Positions 5,816 through 13,229 of a stretch of 13,808 nt of DNA are shown piece after piece. Origin of the DNA: Actinomycetes bacterium (GTDB taxonomy: Bacteria > Actinomycetota > Acidimicrobiia > Spongiisociales > UBA5794); the NCBI GenBank assembly GCA_023336765.1, contig JAMBLL010000016.1, positions 1 to 13,808 on the forward strand. The letters run 5' to 3'. Numbering within the stretch: the first letter of the stretch is position 1; the number at the start of each line of letters is the position of its first letter. The notes beneath the pieces were generated by a model. It made no database searches. It was not told the DNA's origin and worked only from the letters and a program-made list of their open reading frames with translations. A program made the position numbers and the translations under genes.

Positions 5816-6648
5816 GGGCACTCCACCTCAACGAGGGCAAGGAATCCCTTTCGCAAACGTTGTGTCACCGGTCCAGGCGCGTACGCGACCTCCCCGACGG
5901 CAGTCACAGGCAGGACCTCCTTGACCGTGGACATGACGAATACCTCGTCAGCTTCAAGAAGACGTTCGGACCGAAATCGGCCGATCTCCGTAGCAATACC
6001 CAGGAGTGCCGCTGTCTCGATCGTTGCCTGCCTCGTGATCGATGCGAGGATGCTGGTTTCGAGGCTTGGCGTGTACAGGACACCGTCGGTGACCCAACCA
6101 AGGCTGAACGTCGGGCCTTCGAGCACGACATCGTCCTGTCCCACGAGCGCGGCATCATCGTATCCACGGGACTTGGCACCAAGCGTTGCGGCCAGATTCG
6201 GTCCGTAGGAAAGGGTCTTTGCCCCGGTCAGTTCTGACATCCTCCCATCGGCATGCCACGGCGCGTCGATCAGGTCAAGCCTCACTGAGGACGGGACATC
6301 AGGGACCGGCTCGAGATACACGATCACAACATTGTCGGTGCCAAGATGCTGGGGATCCGGGCCACCGGTCACATACATGCGCAGGACACCGTCACCGCCG
6401 CCGCCCACGCGAACACCCCATGCCTCGAGTTCCTCGCGAGGCGGCAGTCCAATCCGGAGATTGCCTGCACTCTGCTCAAGGCGGTCGAGGTGGTGGCCAA
6501 GACGAAACACACACCCGTTGTAGGTCCTCATGGCCTCGAAACAACCATATCCCCGTTGGAAGCCAATATCGAAGATGCTTACAGTTGCTTCGGCTGGAGC
6601 AAATTCATCACCGTTGATGAGCACCGGTCCAATGGTTCGATCGTTCAT
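5812..6648 (-). CDS. Class IV PLP-dependent enzyme (4-amino-4-deoxychorismate lyase or branched-chain aminotransferase-like)
   Basis: The 278-residue product is a full-length fold-type IV PLP enzyme. It has INGDEFAPAEATVSIFDIGFQRGYGCFEAMR (residues 11-41), HLDRLEQSA (53-61), the PLP lysine in TGAKTLSYGPN (Lys144) and VLEGPTFSLGWV (175-186), followed by TPSLETSILASITRQ. The family includes PabC, which makes p-aminobenzoate for folate, and branched-chain and D-amino-acid aminotransferases. The length and the FEAMR and LEGPT segments favour a PabC-like enzyme, but the substrate cannot be decided from sequence alone. Its ATG overlaps the nadE stop by four bases (ATGA at 6645-6648), so translation is coupled. 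No pabA/pabB gene is in view. Confidence 0.8.
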   Translation of the reverse strand: MNDRTIGPVLINGDEFAPAEATVSIFDIGFQRGYGCFEAMRTYNGCVFRLGHHLDRLEQSAGNLRIGLPPREELEAWGVRVGGGGDGVLRMYVTGGPDPQHLGTDNVVIVYLEPVPDVPSSVRLDLIDAPWHADGRMSELTGAKTLSYGPNLAATLGAKSRGYDDAALVGQDDVVLEGPTFSLGWVTDGVLYTPSLETSILASITRQATIETAALLGIATEIGRFRSERLLEADEVFVMSTVKEVLPVTAVGEVAYAPGPVTQRLRKGFLALVEVECP

Positions 6649-8357
6649 GGCCTGAAACCGTTGGTGATCGGGAGCCTGCGATCCCTGCCGAAGGCTTTGG
6701 GTGAGATCTTCACGCCGGGTGGCGATTGCCGACGCTTGTACTCGTTACGGTCAACGAGGGTCGTTACACGACGGACGACCTCGGGATCGCAACCAGAAGC
6801 GATGATCTCAGACGATGTCATGTCCTCCTCGATGTACTTGAACAAGATGTCATCGAGGACGTCGTAGGGTGGAAGCGAGTCAGAATCCTTCTGGTCGTCG
6901 CGCAGTTCTGCCGACGGTTCCTTTTCGATGATCGTTTGGGGGATGACCTCGCCTTCAGAGTTCCGCCATCGAGCCAGGTCGTAGACCATTGTCTTGTACA
7001 CATCCTTGAGCACGGCGAACCCACCAGCCATATCGCCGTACAGCGTCGCATATCCAACGGCCAGTTCTGACTTGTTCCCCGCTGCGACCACCATGCCACC
7101 GAACTTGTTCGAAAGGGCCATCACCGTTGTTCCCCGGATGCGTGCCTGGAGATTCTCCTCTGCAACATTGGCGGGAGCATCGCCAAAGACCGGGTCAAGA
7201 GCGCTCAGGAACTCTGTGAAGATGCCCTCGATCGGCACGGTATCGAGACGGATGCCAAGCCGCTCAGCCAGGTCGATCGAATCGCTGACCGACCCTTCGG
7301 ACGAGTACCTGCTTGGCATTGTGATTCCCCGGACTGAGTCGGGCCCGATCGCATCAACAGCGATGACAGCAGTGAGCGCTGAATCGATTCCCCCGGACAG
7401 ACTGATCACAGCCTCTGAGAACCCGTTCTTCGATAGATAGCCAGCCAGTCCCGTGCACAGAGCGTGGTAGACCTCCTCAGGGGAATCAAGCACAGGCGCA
7501 ACAATTGGTTGGATGTCCCTCTCCAGACCTGTCCGGGGAGCAGATACATCAATCGTACGCAGGGCCGTCTCGCGGGAGTCGTCTAGACCAACATCGATGT
7601 CAACGATGAACCGGTCCTCCACGAACTGGGGCGAGCGAGCCAGAAGCGTGCCATCGGGCGCGATGACCATGGACCCACCGTCGAAGACGAGTTCATCCTG
7701 GGCACCTACAGAGTTGACATAGACCACATAAGCACCGCTGGCGACTGCCCGGTCCGTGAGCATCGATAGTCGCTCACATGTCTTTCCGAAGTGGAACGGC
7801 GAACCGTTGATATTCAACAGTACCTGTGCACCCCCGGCCGCCTGGGCCATCGGTGGTCCGTCCTCGGTCCAGATGTCCTCGCAGATCGTGACACCGCACC
7901 GCGTTCCGCCCACCGAGTGGACGACGATCTCGTCGTCTCCAACCGCGAAGTATCGAGCCTCATCGAACACGCCGTAGTTCGGCAGAAGTTTCTTGTGGTA
8001 CACATCAACGACCTCACCCCCGGCGAGTATCGCGGCGGCATTCGCCAGCGGCCGCGCAACAGAGTCATCTCCAGGTCGTGACTTGGGGAGTCGGTCAACG
8101 AATCCGATCACGGCGACCGTCGCTCCAGATGCTCTCGCGAGTCTGCCCACGACCGCGAGGTTCGCCTCGATGAATCCCTCCTTGAGAACGAGGTCCTCCG
8201 GTGGATACCCCGTGACTGCAAGCTCGGGGAGGAGAACCACATCGGCCGACTGGCCTTCGGCCCATGCCATGGCGTCGAGGATCTTCTCCTCGTTACCACC
8301 GAGGTCGCCCACGGTCAGGTCGAGTTGGGCTCCAGCGATCCTCAGCCTTCGCGTCAC
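6645..8357 (-). CDS. nadE: Glutamine-dependent NAD+ synthetase
   Basis: The enzyme amidates nicotinate adenine dinucleotide to NAD+ in the last step of NAD synthesis, using glutamine as nitrogen source. The N-terminal nitrilase-type glutaminase domain (about 1-270) has the catalytic triad Glu45 (LLPELAVTGYP), Lys122 (YHKKLLPNYGVFDE) and Cys159 (TICEDIW). The C-terminal ATP-pyrophosphatase domain (about 290-570) has the P-loop SLSGGIDSAL (319-328), AGNKSELAVGYATLYGDMAGG, and the PSAELRDDQKDSDSLPPYDVLD segment. Its 570 residues are typical of the shorter bacterial NadE-Gln type. The GTG start overlaps the stop of the upstream ligase gene (GTGA, 8354-8357), with GGAGGG (bases 8361-8366, minus strand) close by. 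Confidence 0.97.
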   Translation of the reverse strand: MTRRLRIAGAQLDLTVGDLGGNEEKILDAMAWAEGQSADVVLLPELAVTGYPPEDLVLKEGFIEANLAVVGRLARASGATVAVIGFVDRLPKSRPGDDSVARPLANAAAILAGGEVVDVYHKKLLPNYGVFDEARYFAVGDDEIVVHSVGGTRCGVTICEDIWTEDGPPMAQAAGGAQVLLNINGSPFHFGKTCERLSMLTDRAVASGAYVVYVNSVGAQDELVFDGGSMVIAPDGTLLARSPQFVEDRFIVDIDVGLDDSRETALRTIDVSAPRTGLERDIQPIVAPVLDSPEEVYHALCTGLAGYLSKNGFSEAVISLSGGIDSALTAVIAVDAIGPDSVRGITMPSRYSSEGSVSDSIDLAERLGIRLDTVPIEGIFTEFLSALDPVFGDAPANVAEENLQARIRGTTVMALSNKFGGMVVAAGNKSELAVGYATLYGDMAGGFAVLKDVYKTMVYDLARWRNSEGEVIPQTIIEKEPSAELRDDQKDSDSLPPYDVLDDILFKYIEEDMTSSEIIASGCDPEVVRRVTTLVDRNEYKRRQSPPGVKISPKAFGRDRRLPITNGFRP

Positions 8358-9490
8358 AGACCCTCCACGGTCTCGTCGATCAGATGATCGACGACAGCGA
8401 CAAGCGCGTCGTGTCTTTCAGCGCCGCTGGCAATCGCCTCATTGAAGACAGCCAATTGTCTGTCTGCGCTCGTGCCGTGCGCGGTGATATCCCTGATCCG
8501 CGCAACGTGGGCAGTGGATCCAAGCTCCTCAGCAGACTCGCTTGTGAGCTCGATAAGTTCCTCCGCGAGGACCGACATCGGTACGAGTTGCCCTACACCA
8601 AAGTCGATGAGCGACTCGGAAGCCCCGTAACGTTGAGCCCTCCAGTTGTTCTCGTCGATCAACGTACGCGAGTACACCCGCCATCGTTGGTTCTTCAATC
8701 TGCGCCGGTAGAGCATTGCAAGCAACGCCTGGTAGAGCGCAGCGATCGCGATCGCATCCTCGAATCTCGTACACAGGTCGGACGACCTCATCTCGAGCGT
8801 CGGATAACGCCCCGACGGCCGTATGTCCCACCAAAGCTTGCTTGAGTCCTCGATGACCCCCGCATCGACGAGGACTCCGACGAAACGTTCGTACTCGGAC
8901 CAATCGCGAAACTCGTCAGGCAACCCCGTCCGTGGCAGGCTTCGGAACACTGCGGGCCGGTAGCTCTTGAGACCCGTGTTGTCCCCGTGCCAGAACGGAG
9001 AGGATCCCGACAGGGCGAGGATGTGCGGGAGGAAGTAGATCACCTGGTTCATCAGATCGATCCGTAGATCCTCGTCATCGATCTCAACGTGCACGTGCAT
9101 CCCGCAGATCAAAAGCCTGCGCACCACACCCTGAAGCGCCTGCTCCAAACTGCGGTACCGGTGCTTCTCGGTGCGTCGTTGGGCGGACCATTCAGCCATA
9201 GGGTGGGTCGAGGACGCAATGATCGCCATGTCGTATTCGGAGACCGTGTCCGAAACGAACGTGCGCATACCACGCAGGTACTCGGTCAACTCCTGGGTGT
9301 CGTTACTCACCGGTGTTCCGATCTCGACCTGTGAGCGAATGTACTCCGGGCTGACCTCGCCAAAGGGGGGGTGTTCAAGAGCCTTGAGAAGTTTCGGTGG
9401 GAGTTCGCTCACGAGATCTCGAGTTGAGCGGTTGACGACGAAGTACTCCTCTTCGATTCCAATGGTCAGTCGTGGCTTATTCGGGATCAT
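8354..9490 (-). CDS. Carboxylate-amine ligase, YbdK / GCS2 family
   Basis: The 378-residue product belongs to the glutamate-cysteine ligase type 2 family. Its ATP/Mg-binding segment RLTIGIEEEYFVV is at residues 7-19, SQVEIGTP at about 53-60, GMHVHVEID at about 130-138, and later motifs are SGSSPFWHG, RSLPRTGLP and PTLEMRSSD. Family members have weak gamma-glutamylcysteine ligase activity or other ATP-dependent carboxylate-amine joining roles, so the true substrate is unknown. The ATG at 9490 is preferred to the GTG at 9520, because the conserved start follows it closely and the extra ten codons are partly heptamer repeat. TACTCT lies six bases before this ATG, so transcription is probably leaderless. 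This is the first gene of the five-gene minus-strand operon. Confidence 0.9.
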   Translation of the reverse strand: MIPNKPRLTIGIEEEYFVVNRSTRDLVSELPPKLLKALEHPPFGEVSPEYIRSQVEIGTPVSNDTQELTEYLRGMRTFVSDTVSEYDMAIIASSTHPMAEWSAQRRTEKHRYRSLEQALQGVVRRLLICGMHVHVEIDDEDLRIDLMNQVIYFLPHILALSGSSPFWHGDNTGLKSYRPAVFRSLPRTGLPDEFRDWSEYERFVGVLVDAGVIEDSSKLWWDIRPSGRYPTLEMRSSDLCTRFEDAIAIAALYQALLAMLYRRRLKNQRWRVYSRTLIDENNWRAQRYGASESLIDFGVGQLVPMSVLAEELIELTSESAEELGSTAHVARIRDITAHGTSADRQLAVFNEAIASGAERHDALVAVVDHLIDETVEGL

Positions 9491-9502
9491 GAAGCCAGAG
9501 TA
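9491..9502 (-). promoter_or_regulatory. Leaderless promoter candidate of the ligase-nadE operon
   Basis: On the minus strand CGTCTACTCT is followed by GGCTTC and the ATG at 9490. The 10-base block CGTCTACTCT is identical to the one before selD, with the same six-base spacing. No ribosome site is present. The upstream side enters heptamer array D. Confidence 0.5.
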
Positions 9503-9513
9503 GACGGTTCGGA

Positions 9514-9548
9514 AGTTCACAGTTCACAGTTTCAGCTCACAGTCAGAG
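9514..9548. repeat. Heptamer array D (AGTTCAC units)
   Basis: Two perfect AGTTCAC units (9514-9527) decay into AGTTTCA, GCTCACA and GTCAGAG in the same 7-base register. GCTCACAGTCAGA (9535-9547) is nearly the reverse complement of TCTGACTGTGAAC (9668-9680) in array F. Confidence 0.7.
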
Positions 9549-9605
9549 CCTCGCACATCTGAGCGGTGCCGTTCTCTTGCGGGTCGCGCTGATTGGAGAG
9601 CATTC

Positions 9606-9640
9606 GTTCTCGGTCTTCTGTTCTTCGTTCTCCGTTCATC
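9606..9640. repeat. Heptamer array E (GTTCTYN units)
   Basis: Five 7-base units are in register: GTTCTCG, GTCTTCT, GTTCTTC, GTTCTCC and GTTCATC. The array sits between arrays D and F in the 211-base gap separating the ligase operon from tyrA. No coding sequence is visible in this gap. Confidence 0.75.
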
Positions 9641-9667
9641 TCCAAGAACCCTGTCCCGATACGGGTT

Positions 9668-9697
9668 TCTGACTGTGAACTGTCGACTACTGACTCT
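9668..9697. repeat. Heptamer array F (NNACTNN units)
   Basis: Four degenerate 7-base blocks (TGACTGT, GAACTGT, CGACTAC, TGACTCT) share the ACT core in register. Its left part is an inverted relative of array D. It ends just before the tyrA stop codon. Confidence 0.55.
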
Positions 9698-9701
9698 TCT
9701 T

Positions 9702-10766
9702 TCACTCCACAACCAGCAGTCCGGCCTCTTCCAGAGCATGCCTCAACGCGCTCTCCTCGCCGGGCCGGACCGAGACGGACAGGACACCTCCACCGCCATA
9801 GGGCGCGTGGCGCATCTGGATATCCCTGATATCAGCGCTCGAGTTTGCGAATGCGCGACCCACCTTGGCGAGTTCGCCTGGTTCGTCTGCGAGAGCGACC
9901 CTGACCTGTGCTGTCTGGGCACCAAGGGACCTTCTTGTGTCGCGGGCTTCGCTAAGCATCTGCAGGAGACTGTCATCCGCCGAGACGATCGCGGACTCTA
10001 TTTCGGAGAGTCGCTCACGAAGTAGGCCAATCGCGTCGAGCATCGGGCCACGGTTGGTCTTGAGTATCTCGACCCACGGTATTGGCAGCGACGAACCAAC
10101 TCTCGTGAGGTCACGGAAGCTCCCGGCAGACAATTCAAGGGCTTCGGGAGTACCCGATGCCCCGGACAACAGCGCACCTGCCACGATGTGCGGAAGATGG
10201 CTCACGGCGGCCACTGCACGGTCATGCTCGGGAGCAGACATCGCCACTATCCGAGCACCAAGATCAGTGATCGCCCTGGAAACGACATCGACCGTGTCGA
10301 CATCGGCGTCACCGTAGACGACCACCCACGCAGCACCGCTGAACAATGATGCAGTGGCTGCACGAGGACCAGAGATCTCCCTACCTGCCATCGGATGTGT
10401 CGCTACAAATCTGAGGTTCAATGGGGCTGCGCTGACGACGGGTGACTTGACTCCAGCAACATCCATCGTGGGAACCGATGTCGACAGGTTCGAGATGATC
10501 TCGATGGTCGCCTTCGGTGGGGCAGCGACAACGAGGAGATCCAGTGGTGCATCCATGAGCGCTTCGAAGGACTCGGTCATCGAGTCAGCGACCTCTCTGT
10601 CCATGGCGATCGCCCTCACGTCAGCATCCGGGTCGAACGCGGTGACCCGCCAGCCAGCCTTCCTGAGTCCAAGCCCCATCGAGCCACCGATGAGACCTGT
10701 GCCGACAATGCCAACATGGCAAGGTTCGGGTATGTGATTTCTGTGTGTCAGTGGGTTATCTGTCAT
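9702..10766 (-). CDS. tyrA: Prephenate dehydrogenase with C-terminal ACT domain
   Basis: TyrA oxidatively decarboxylates prephenate to 4-hydroxyphenylpyruvate in tyrosine synthesis. The 354-residue product has a Rossmann NAD site (GIVGTGLIGGSMGLGL, 19-34), DVAGVKS (102-108), THPMAGRE (123-130, His124) and EHDRAVAAVSHLPH (180-193). A C-terminal ACT domain (about 286-354, VRVALADEPGELAKVGRAF) probably gives feedback control by an aromatic amino acid. The ACT extension is usual in Gram-positive TyrA proteins. The gene diverges from the epimerase-like gene with 117 bases between. Its ATG has no evident ribosome site. No other shikimate-pathway gene is adjacent. Confidence 0.93.
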   Translation of the reverse strand: MTDNPLTHRNHIPEPCHVGIVGTGLIGGSMGLGLRKAGWRVTAFDPDADVRAIAMDREVADSMTESFEALMDAPLDLLVVAAPPKATIEIISNLSTSVPTMDVAGVKSPVVSAAPLNLRFVATHPMAGREISGPRAATASLFSGAAWVVVYGDADVDTVDVVSRAITDLGARIVAMSAPEHDRAVAAVSHLPHIVAGALLSGASGTPEALELSAGSFRDLTRVGSSLPIPWVEILKTNRGPMLDAIGLLRERLSEIESAIVSADDSLLQMLSEARDTRRSLGAQTAQVRVALADEPGELAKVGRAFANSSADIRDIQMRHAPYGGGGVLSVSVRPGEESALRHALEEAGLLVVE

Positions 10767-10802
10767 TGTGGTGCTCGGTAGATATCACCGGCAGGCTAGG
10801 CA

Positions 10803-10813
10803 GGTTGAGTCAA
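10803..10813. promoter_or_regulatory. Palindrome in the tyrA / epimerase divergent gap
   Basis: GTTGAGTCAAC is an 11-base perfect palindrome with a central G. It lies 37 bases upstream of the tyrA start, within the shared control region of two divergent genes. It could be an operator half-site pair, but no regulator can be named. Confidence 0.25.
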
Positions 10814-10839
10814 CAGCCAGCAACTCCCTTATTGAGGTG

Positions 10840-10883
10840 TTCCCCGAAAGCCGTGGCACGGGGAACCCTCCTACTCTGAGGGC
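10840..10883 (+). promoter_or_regulatory. Leaderless promoter candidate with overlapping inverted repeat
   Basis: TACTCT (10872-10877) is followed by GAGGGC and the ATG at 10884, the third TACTCT-N6-ATG in the window. Just upstream TTCCCCG (10840-10846) and CGGGGAA (10859-10865) form a 7-base inverted repeat across the normal -35 position. This could be a regulator site or a hairpin on the tyrA side. GAGGG before the ATG could also serve as a weak ribosome site if a leader exists. Confidence 0.4.
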
Positions 10884-11831
10884 ATGGAACGAGTGCTTGT
10901 GACGGGAGCGGCAACGTGGACGGGGGGGAACCTCATCCGTCGGCTGTCACAGCGCGACGACATGGCTGTCTTTGCTGTTGACGATCGCTCGCCACGGATC
11001 CGTTTCGATGCAGATTTCAGGAAGTTATCTCTGGACGGACTCGACCTCGCTCGTTACATCCTCGAGGTCGACCCAACCATGGTGGTCCACCTCCAATCCG
11101 TCCACAGAACCTCGGAAGAAGGGCGACGAGCGTCATCGGAGGACAGAATTCTTGGCTCACTGGGACTCTTCGGGGCGATCGAGCGGCTCACATCGATCCG
11201 CTCGGTGATCATCAAGTCCGACACGGCAATTTACGGCGCCAGCCCCCGCAACCCTTCTGTCCTTGCCGAGACCACGAGACCTCAGGGCAAGCCAAGTCGG
11301 CATCAGCGAGACCTCGCTGAGATGGAGCGATTCATCGGCGAGGCACGAAAGGTCCATCCCGAAACAGTCTTCACGACGCTCCGATTCGCTCCGATCTTTG
11401 GACCGAATGTGGGAAACTCGATCAGCCGATACCTCACCCTTCCCGTAGTGCCAACCCTGCTCGGCTTCGACCCCAGGCTCCAATTCATCCATGACCGCGA
11501 CGCCGTCGATGCACTTGAGCACGCCATAGACAATCCAATAGACGGAATATTCAATGTCGCGGCGGATGGCCAGATGTACCTTTCGAGGATGCTCAGGCTC
11601 GGACGACGTATCCCTCAGCCCCTTCCTGGCCGGATGTTCGATACAGCGTTGCGTGCCATGACGAGGTTCAATGTTCCAGCACCCGATCATCTCAAAGGCC
11701 TCATGAAACACGGCCGGGTTACCGACACGACTCGTATGCATGAGGATTTCGGCTTCACACCTACACACACATGTCGTCAAACGGTCCTCTGCGGCTACGA
11801 GCGGATAGATACGAACCATGATGCAACGTGA
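10884..11831 (+). CDS. NAD-dependent epimerase/dehydratase-like SDR protein with altered catalytic dyad
   Basis: The 315-residue product is an extended short-chain dehydrogenase/reductase of the nucleotide-sugar epimerase type. The N-terminal cofactor motif is VTGAATWTGG (6-15), D33/D34 end the second strand, and later motifs are SDTAIYGASP (112-121), LRFAPIFGP (166-174) and IHDRDAVDALEHAI. Where active enzymes have YxxxK, the sequence reads KPSRHQRDLAEME, giving His140 and Leu144 in place of Tyr and Lys. Normal redox catalysis is therefore doubtful. It overlaps the next gene, an acyltransferase, by 14 bases. A similar pair (annotated galE2 and Rv0502) is known to me from Mycobacterium, so a linked role in envelope lipid or glycolipid metabolism is plausible but unproven. 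Confidence 0.82.
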   Translation: MERVLVTGAATWTGGNLIRRLSQRDDMAVFAVDDRSPRIRFDADFRKLSLDGLDLARYILEVDPTMVVHLQSVHRTSEEGRRASSEDRILGSLGLFGAIERLTSIRSVIIKSDTAIYGASPRNPSVLAETTRPQGKPSRHQRDLAEMERFIGEARKVHPETVFTTLRFAPIFGPNVGNSISRYLTLPVVPTLLGFDPRLQFIHDRDAVDALEHAIDNPIDGIFNVAADGQMYLSRMLRLGRRIPQPLPGRMFDTALRAMTRFNVPAPDHLKGLMKHGRVTDTTRMHEDFGFTPTHTCRQTVLCGYERIDTNHDAT

Positions 11832-13056
11832 CCTCACGTCACTGACCAAGCGTGAACTCTATGGGATGGCACGTGACCGCGACATCTCTGGGCGTTCATC
11901 CATGTCCAGGTCGGAGCTCGTTGAGGCGCTCAGACCTCCGCCGACGGAACCGCACGAGGACGACAATCCCGAGGTTGAAGTGGTCGAGGACGATTTCGAT
12001 GTCGACGGGATCGGATCGGTACCGCTTCCCGGCATCTCGCCCGAGGATCGCGCTGAAGCACGGGCAAGGCGAACAGCTCTTGAGGACAGACTGAGCCAGT
12101 TCGTGGACCAGTCGAGGCACTGCTCCTGGACGAGCATCGAAGGCCATCCTTGTGGACTACCGGTGCTGGCTGGAACGGATCGCTGTGGCCTCCATGGCGA
12201 CGGATCGATCGCTGACAGACCGATACCTCTCACAGGTTCTCTCGGTTTCTCATCCTGGCCAACGCTCTGGAGGCATCTGACACTCGCCACATACGATCCG
12301 GACGCATTCGGTTTGGACCCGGTGGTTGCGGAGATGACCTGGAGCGTCCTGAACCGGCTCTACTACGACTACTTCCGTGTTGAGGTCGAAGGGATCGAGA
12401 ACGTTCCAAGCAATGGTGGAGCCGTGCTTGTAGCGAACCACGGTGGTGCAGCGGTCCCCTATGACGGGGCGATGCTGGCGCTCGCTGTCATGAACGAGGC
12501 AGAACCGCCAAGGCGCGTGCGTGTCATCGGAACCGAGATCTTCAACATGTTGCCATTCGTCAGCCACCTCTATCGCAAGGTCGGTGCTGCGTACGCTGGC
12601 CGCGACGATGCAAGAGAGTTACTCAAGCGCGGGCATCTCCTTGGTGTCTTTCCCGAAGGAGAACGCGGGTTCATGAAACCCGTGTGGGAGGCCTACCGGG
12701 TCGGACGTTTGGGGAGGGGAGGATTCGCCGACCTCGCCCAGGATGCCGGAGTGCCGATCGTGCCTGTTGCGATCATCGGATCTGAGGAGGTCCACCCGGC
12801 CGTGATGGTGTCCAAACGACTGGCGCAACTCGTCAGGCTCATCTTCCCTGAGCAAAGAGTCGAGGAGATCGCCATCGCGCTCAACCCGATCCCGCTCCCG
12901 ATTCGATGGAAGATCAGGTTCCTCCCGCCCGTGGAACCATCGGGCGATGGTGAACCTATCGACGGCCTCGAACAACTCGAGCGCGTCGAGGACGTTCGCC
13001 GTTCCATCCAGACAGCCCTCGACGACATGCTGGCACACCGAACGACAGCGTTCTGA
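11818..13056 (+). CDS. PlsC-type acyltransferase with N-terminal SAP/Rho-N-like segment and Cys/His cluster
   Basis: The 412-residue product has three parts. Residues 7-40 (LTKRELYGMARDRDI...MSRSELVEALRP) resemble the Rho N-terminal/SAP-type helix pair. After an acidic linker, residues 101-126 hold HC...C...C..H (Cys102, Cys112, Cys123, His126), a possible metal site. The rest (about 150-412) is a lysophospholipid acyltransferase domain: VLVANHGGAAVPYDGAM (203-219), FPEGERGFMKPVW (278-290) and VPVAIIGSEE (315-324). The His-to-Asp spacing in the first block (H208 to D216) is longer than the textbook HX4D. It lacks a clear membrane span. Expected chemistry is acyl transfer to a lipid acceptor; the acceptor is unknown. 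Either ATG (11818 or 11821) may start it. It is translationally coupled to the upstream epimerase-like gene. Confidence 0.85.
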   Translation: MMQRDLTSLTKRELYGMARDRDISGRSSMSRSELVEALRPPPTEPHEDDNPEVEVVEDDFDVDGIGSVPLPGISPEDRAEARARRTALEDRLSQFVDQSRHCSWTSIEGHPCGLPVLAGTDRCGLHGDGSIADRPIPLTGSLGFSSWPTLWRHLTLATYDPDAFGLDPVVAEMTWSVLNRLYYDYFRVEVEGIENVPSNGGAVLVANHGGAAVPYDGAMLALAVMNEAEPPRRVRVIGTEIFNMLPFVSHLYRKVGAAYAGRDDARELLKRGHLLGVFPEGERGFMKPVWEAYRVGRLGRGGFADLAQDAGVPIVPVAIIGSEEVHPAVMVSKRLAQLVRLIFPEQRVEEIAIALNPIPLPIRWKIRFLPPVEPSGDGEPIDGLEQLERVEDVRRSIQTALDDMLAHRTTAF

Positions 13057-13067
13057 AGTGAGAGGCC

Positions 13068-13095
13068 AGAGCACAGAGCACAGAGCACAGAATCT
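13068..13095. repeat. Heptamer array G (3x AGAGCAC)
   Basis: Three perfect AGAGCAC units (13068-13088) and a degenerate fourth lie just after the acyltransferase stop. They share their units with arrays C and H. The array is followed by the perfect palindrome AATCTAGATT (13091-13100). Confidence 0.85.
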
Positions 13096-13100
13096 AGATT

Positions 13101-13156
13101 CTGCAAGCGAGCCTGCGAGCGATCTGTTCTCTGCAAGCGAGCCCGCGAGCGATCTC
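13101..13156. repeat. Tandem pair of dispersed repeat (copies 2 and 3)
   Basis: Two 26-base copies (13101-13126 and 13131-13156), CTGCAAGCGAG..GCGAGCGATCT, are repeated with a 30-base period and differ at two positions, one of them the last base. They match copy 1 at 4836-4865. The ORF here encodes only repeat-derived peptide, so I do not call a gene. Confidence 0.8.
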
Positions 13157-13191
13157 CTATCCAATTGCACCGTTCCTGACAGTTGCGTACC

Positions 13192-13225
13192 TACGATGTG
13201 GGCGTATTACTACTCCCGAGGAGGG
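13192..13225 (+). promoter_or_regulatory. Promoter -10 candidate and strong ribosome site of the DUF4282 gene
   Basis: TACGAT (13192-13197) is a possible -10 element. GAGGAGGG (13218-13225) is a near-perfect Shine-Dalgarno sequence four bases before the ATG at 13230. It is the strongest ribosome site in the window and contrasts with the leaderless arrangement of other genes. TTGCAC at 13165 is a poor -35 because the spacing is 21 bases. Confidence 0.5.
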
Positions 13226-13229
13226 AAAC

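Noticed and set aside
5560..6237. 225-residue plus-strand ORF
   Set aside because: It is antisense to the PLP enzyme and the unknown operon gene, both of which have clear coupled starts.
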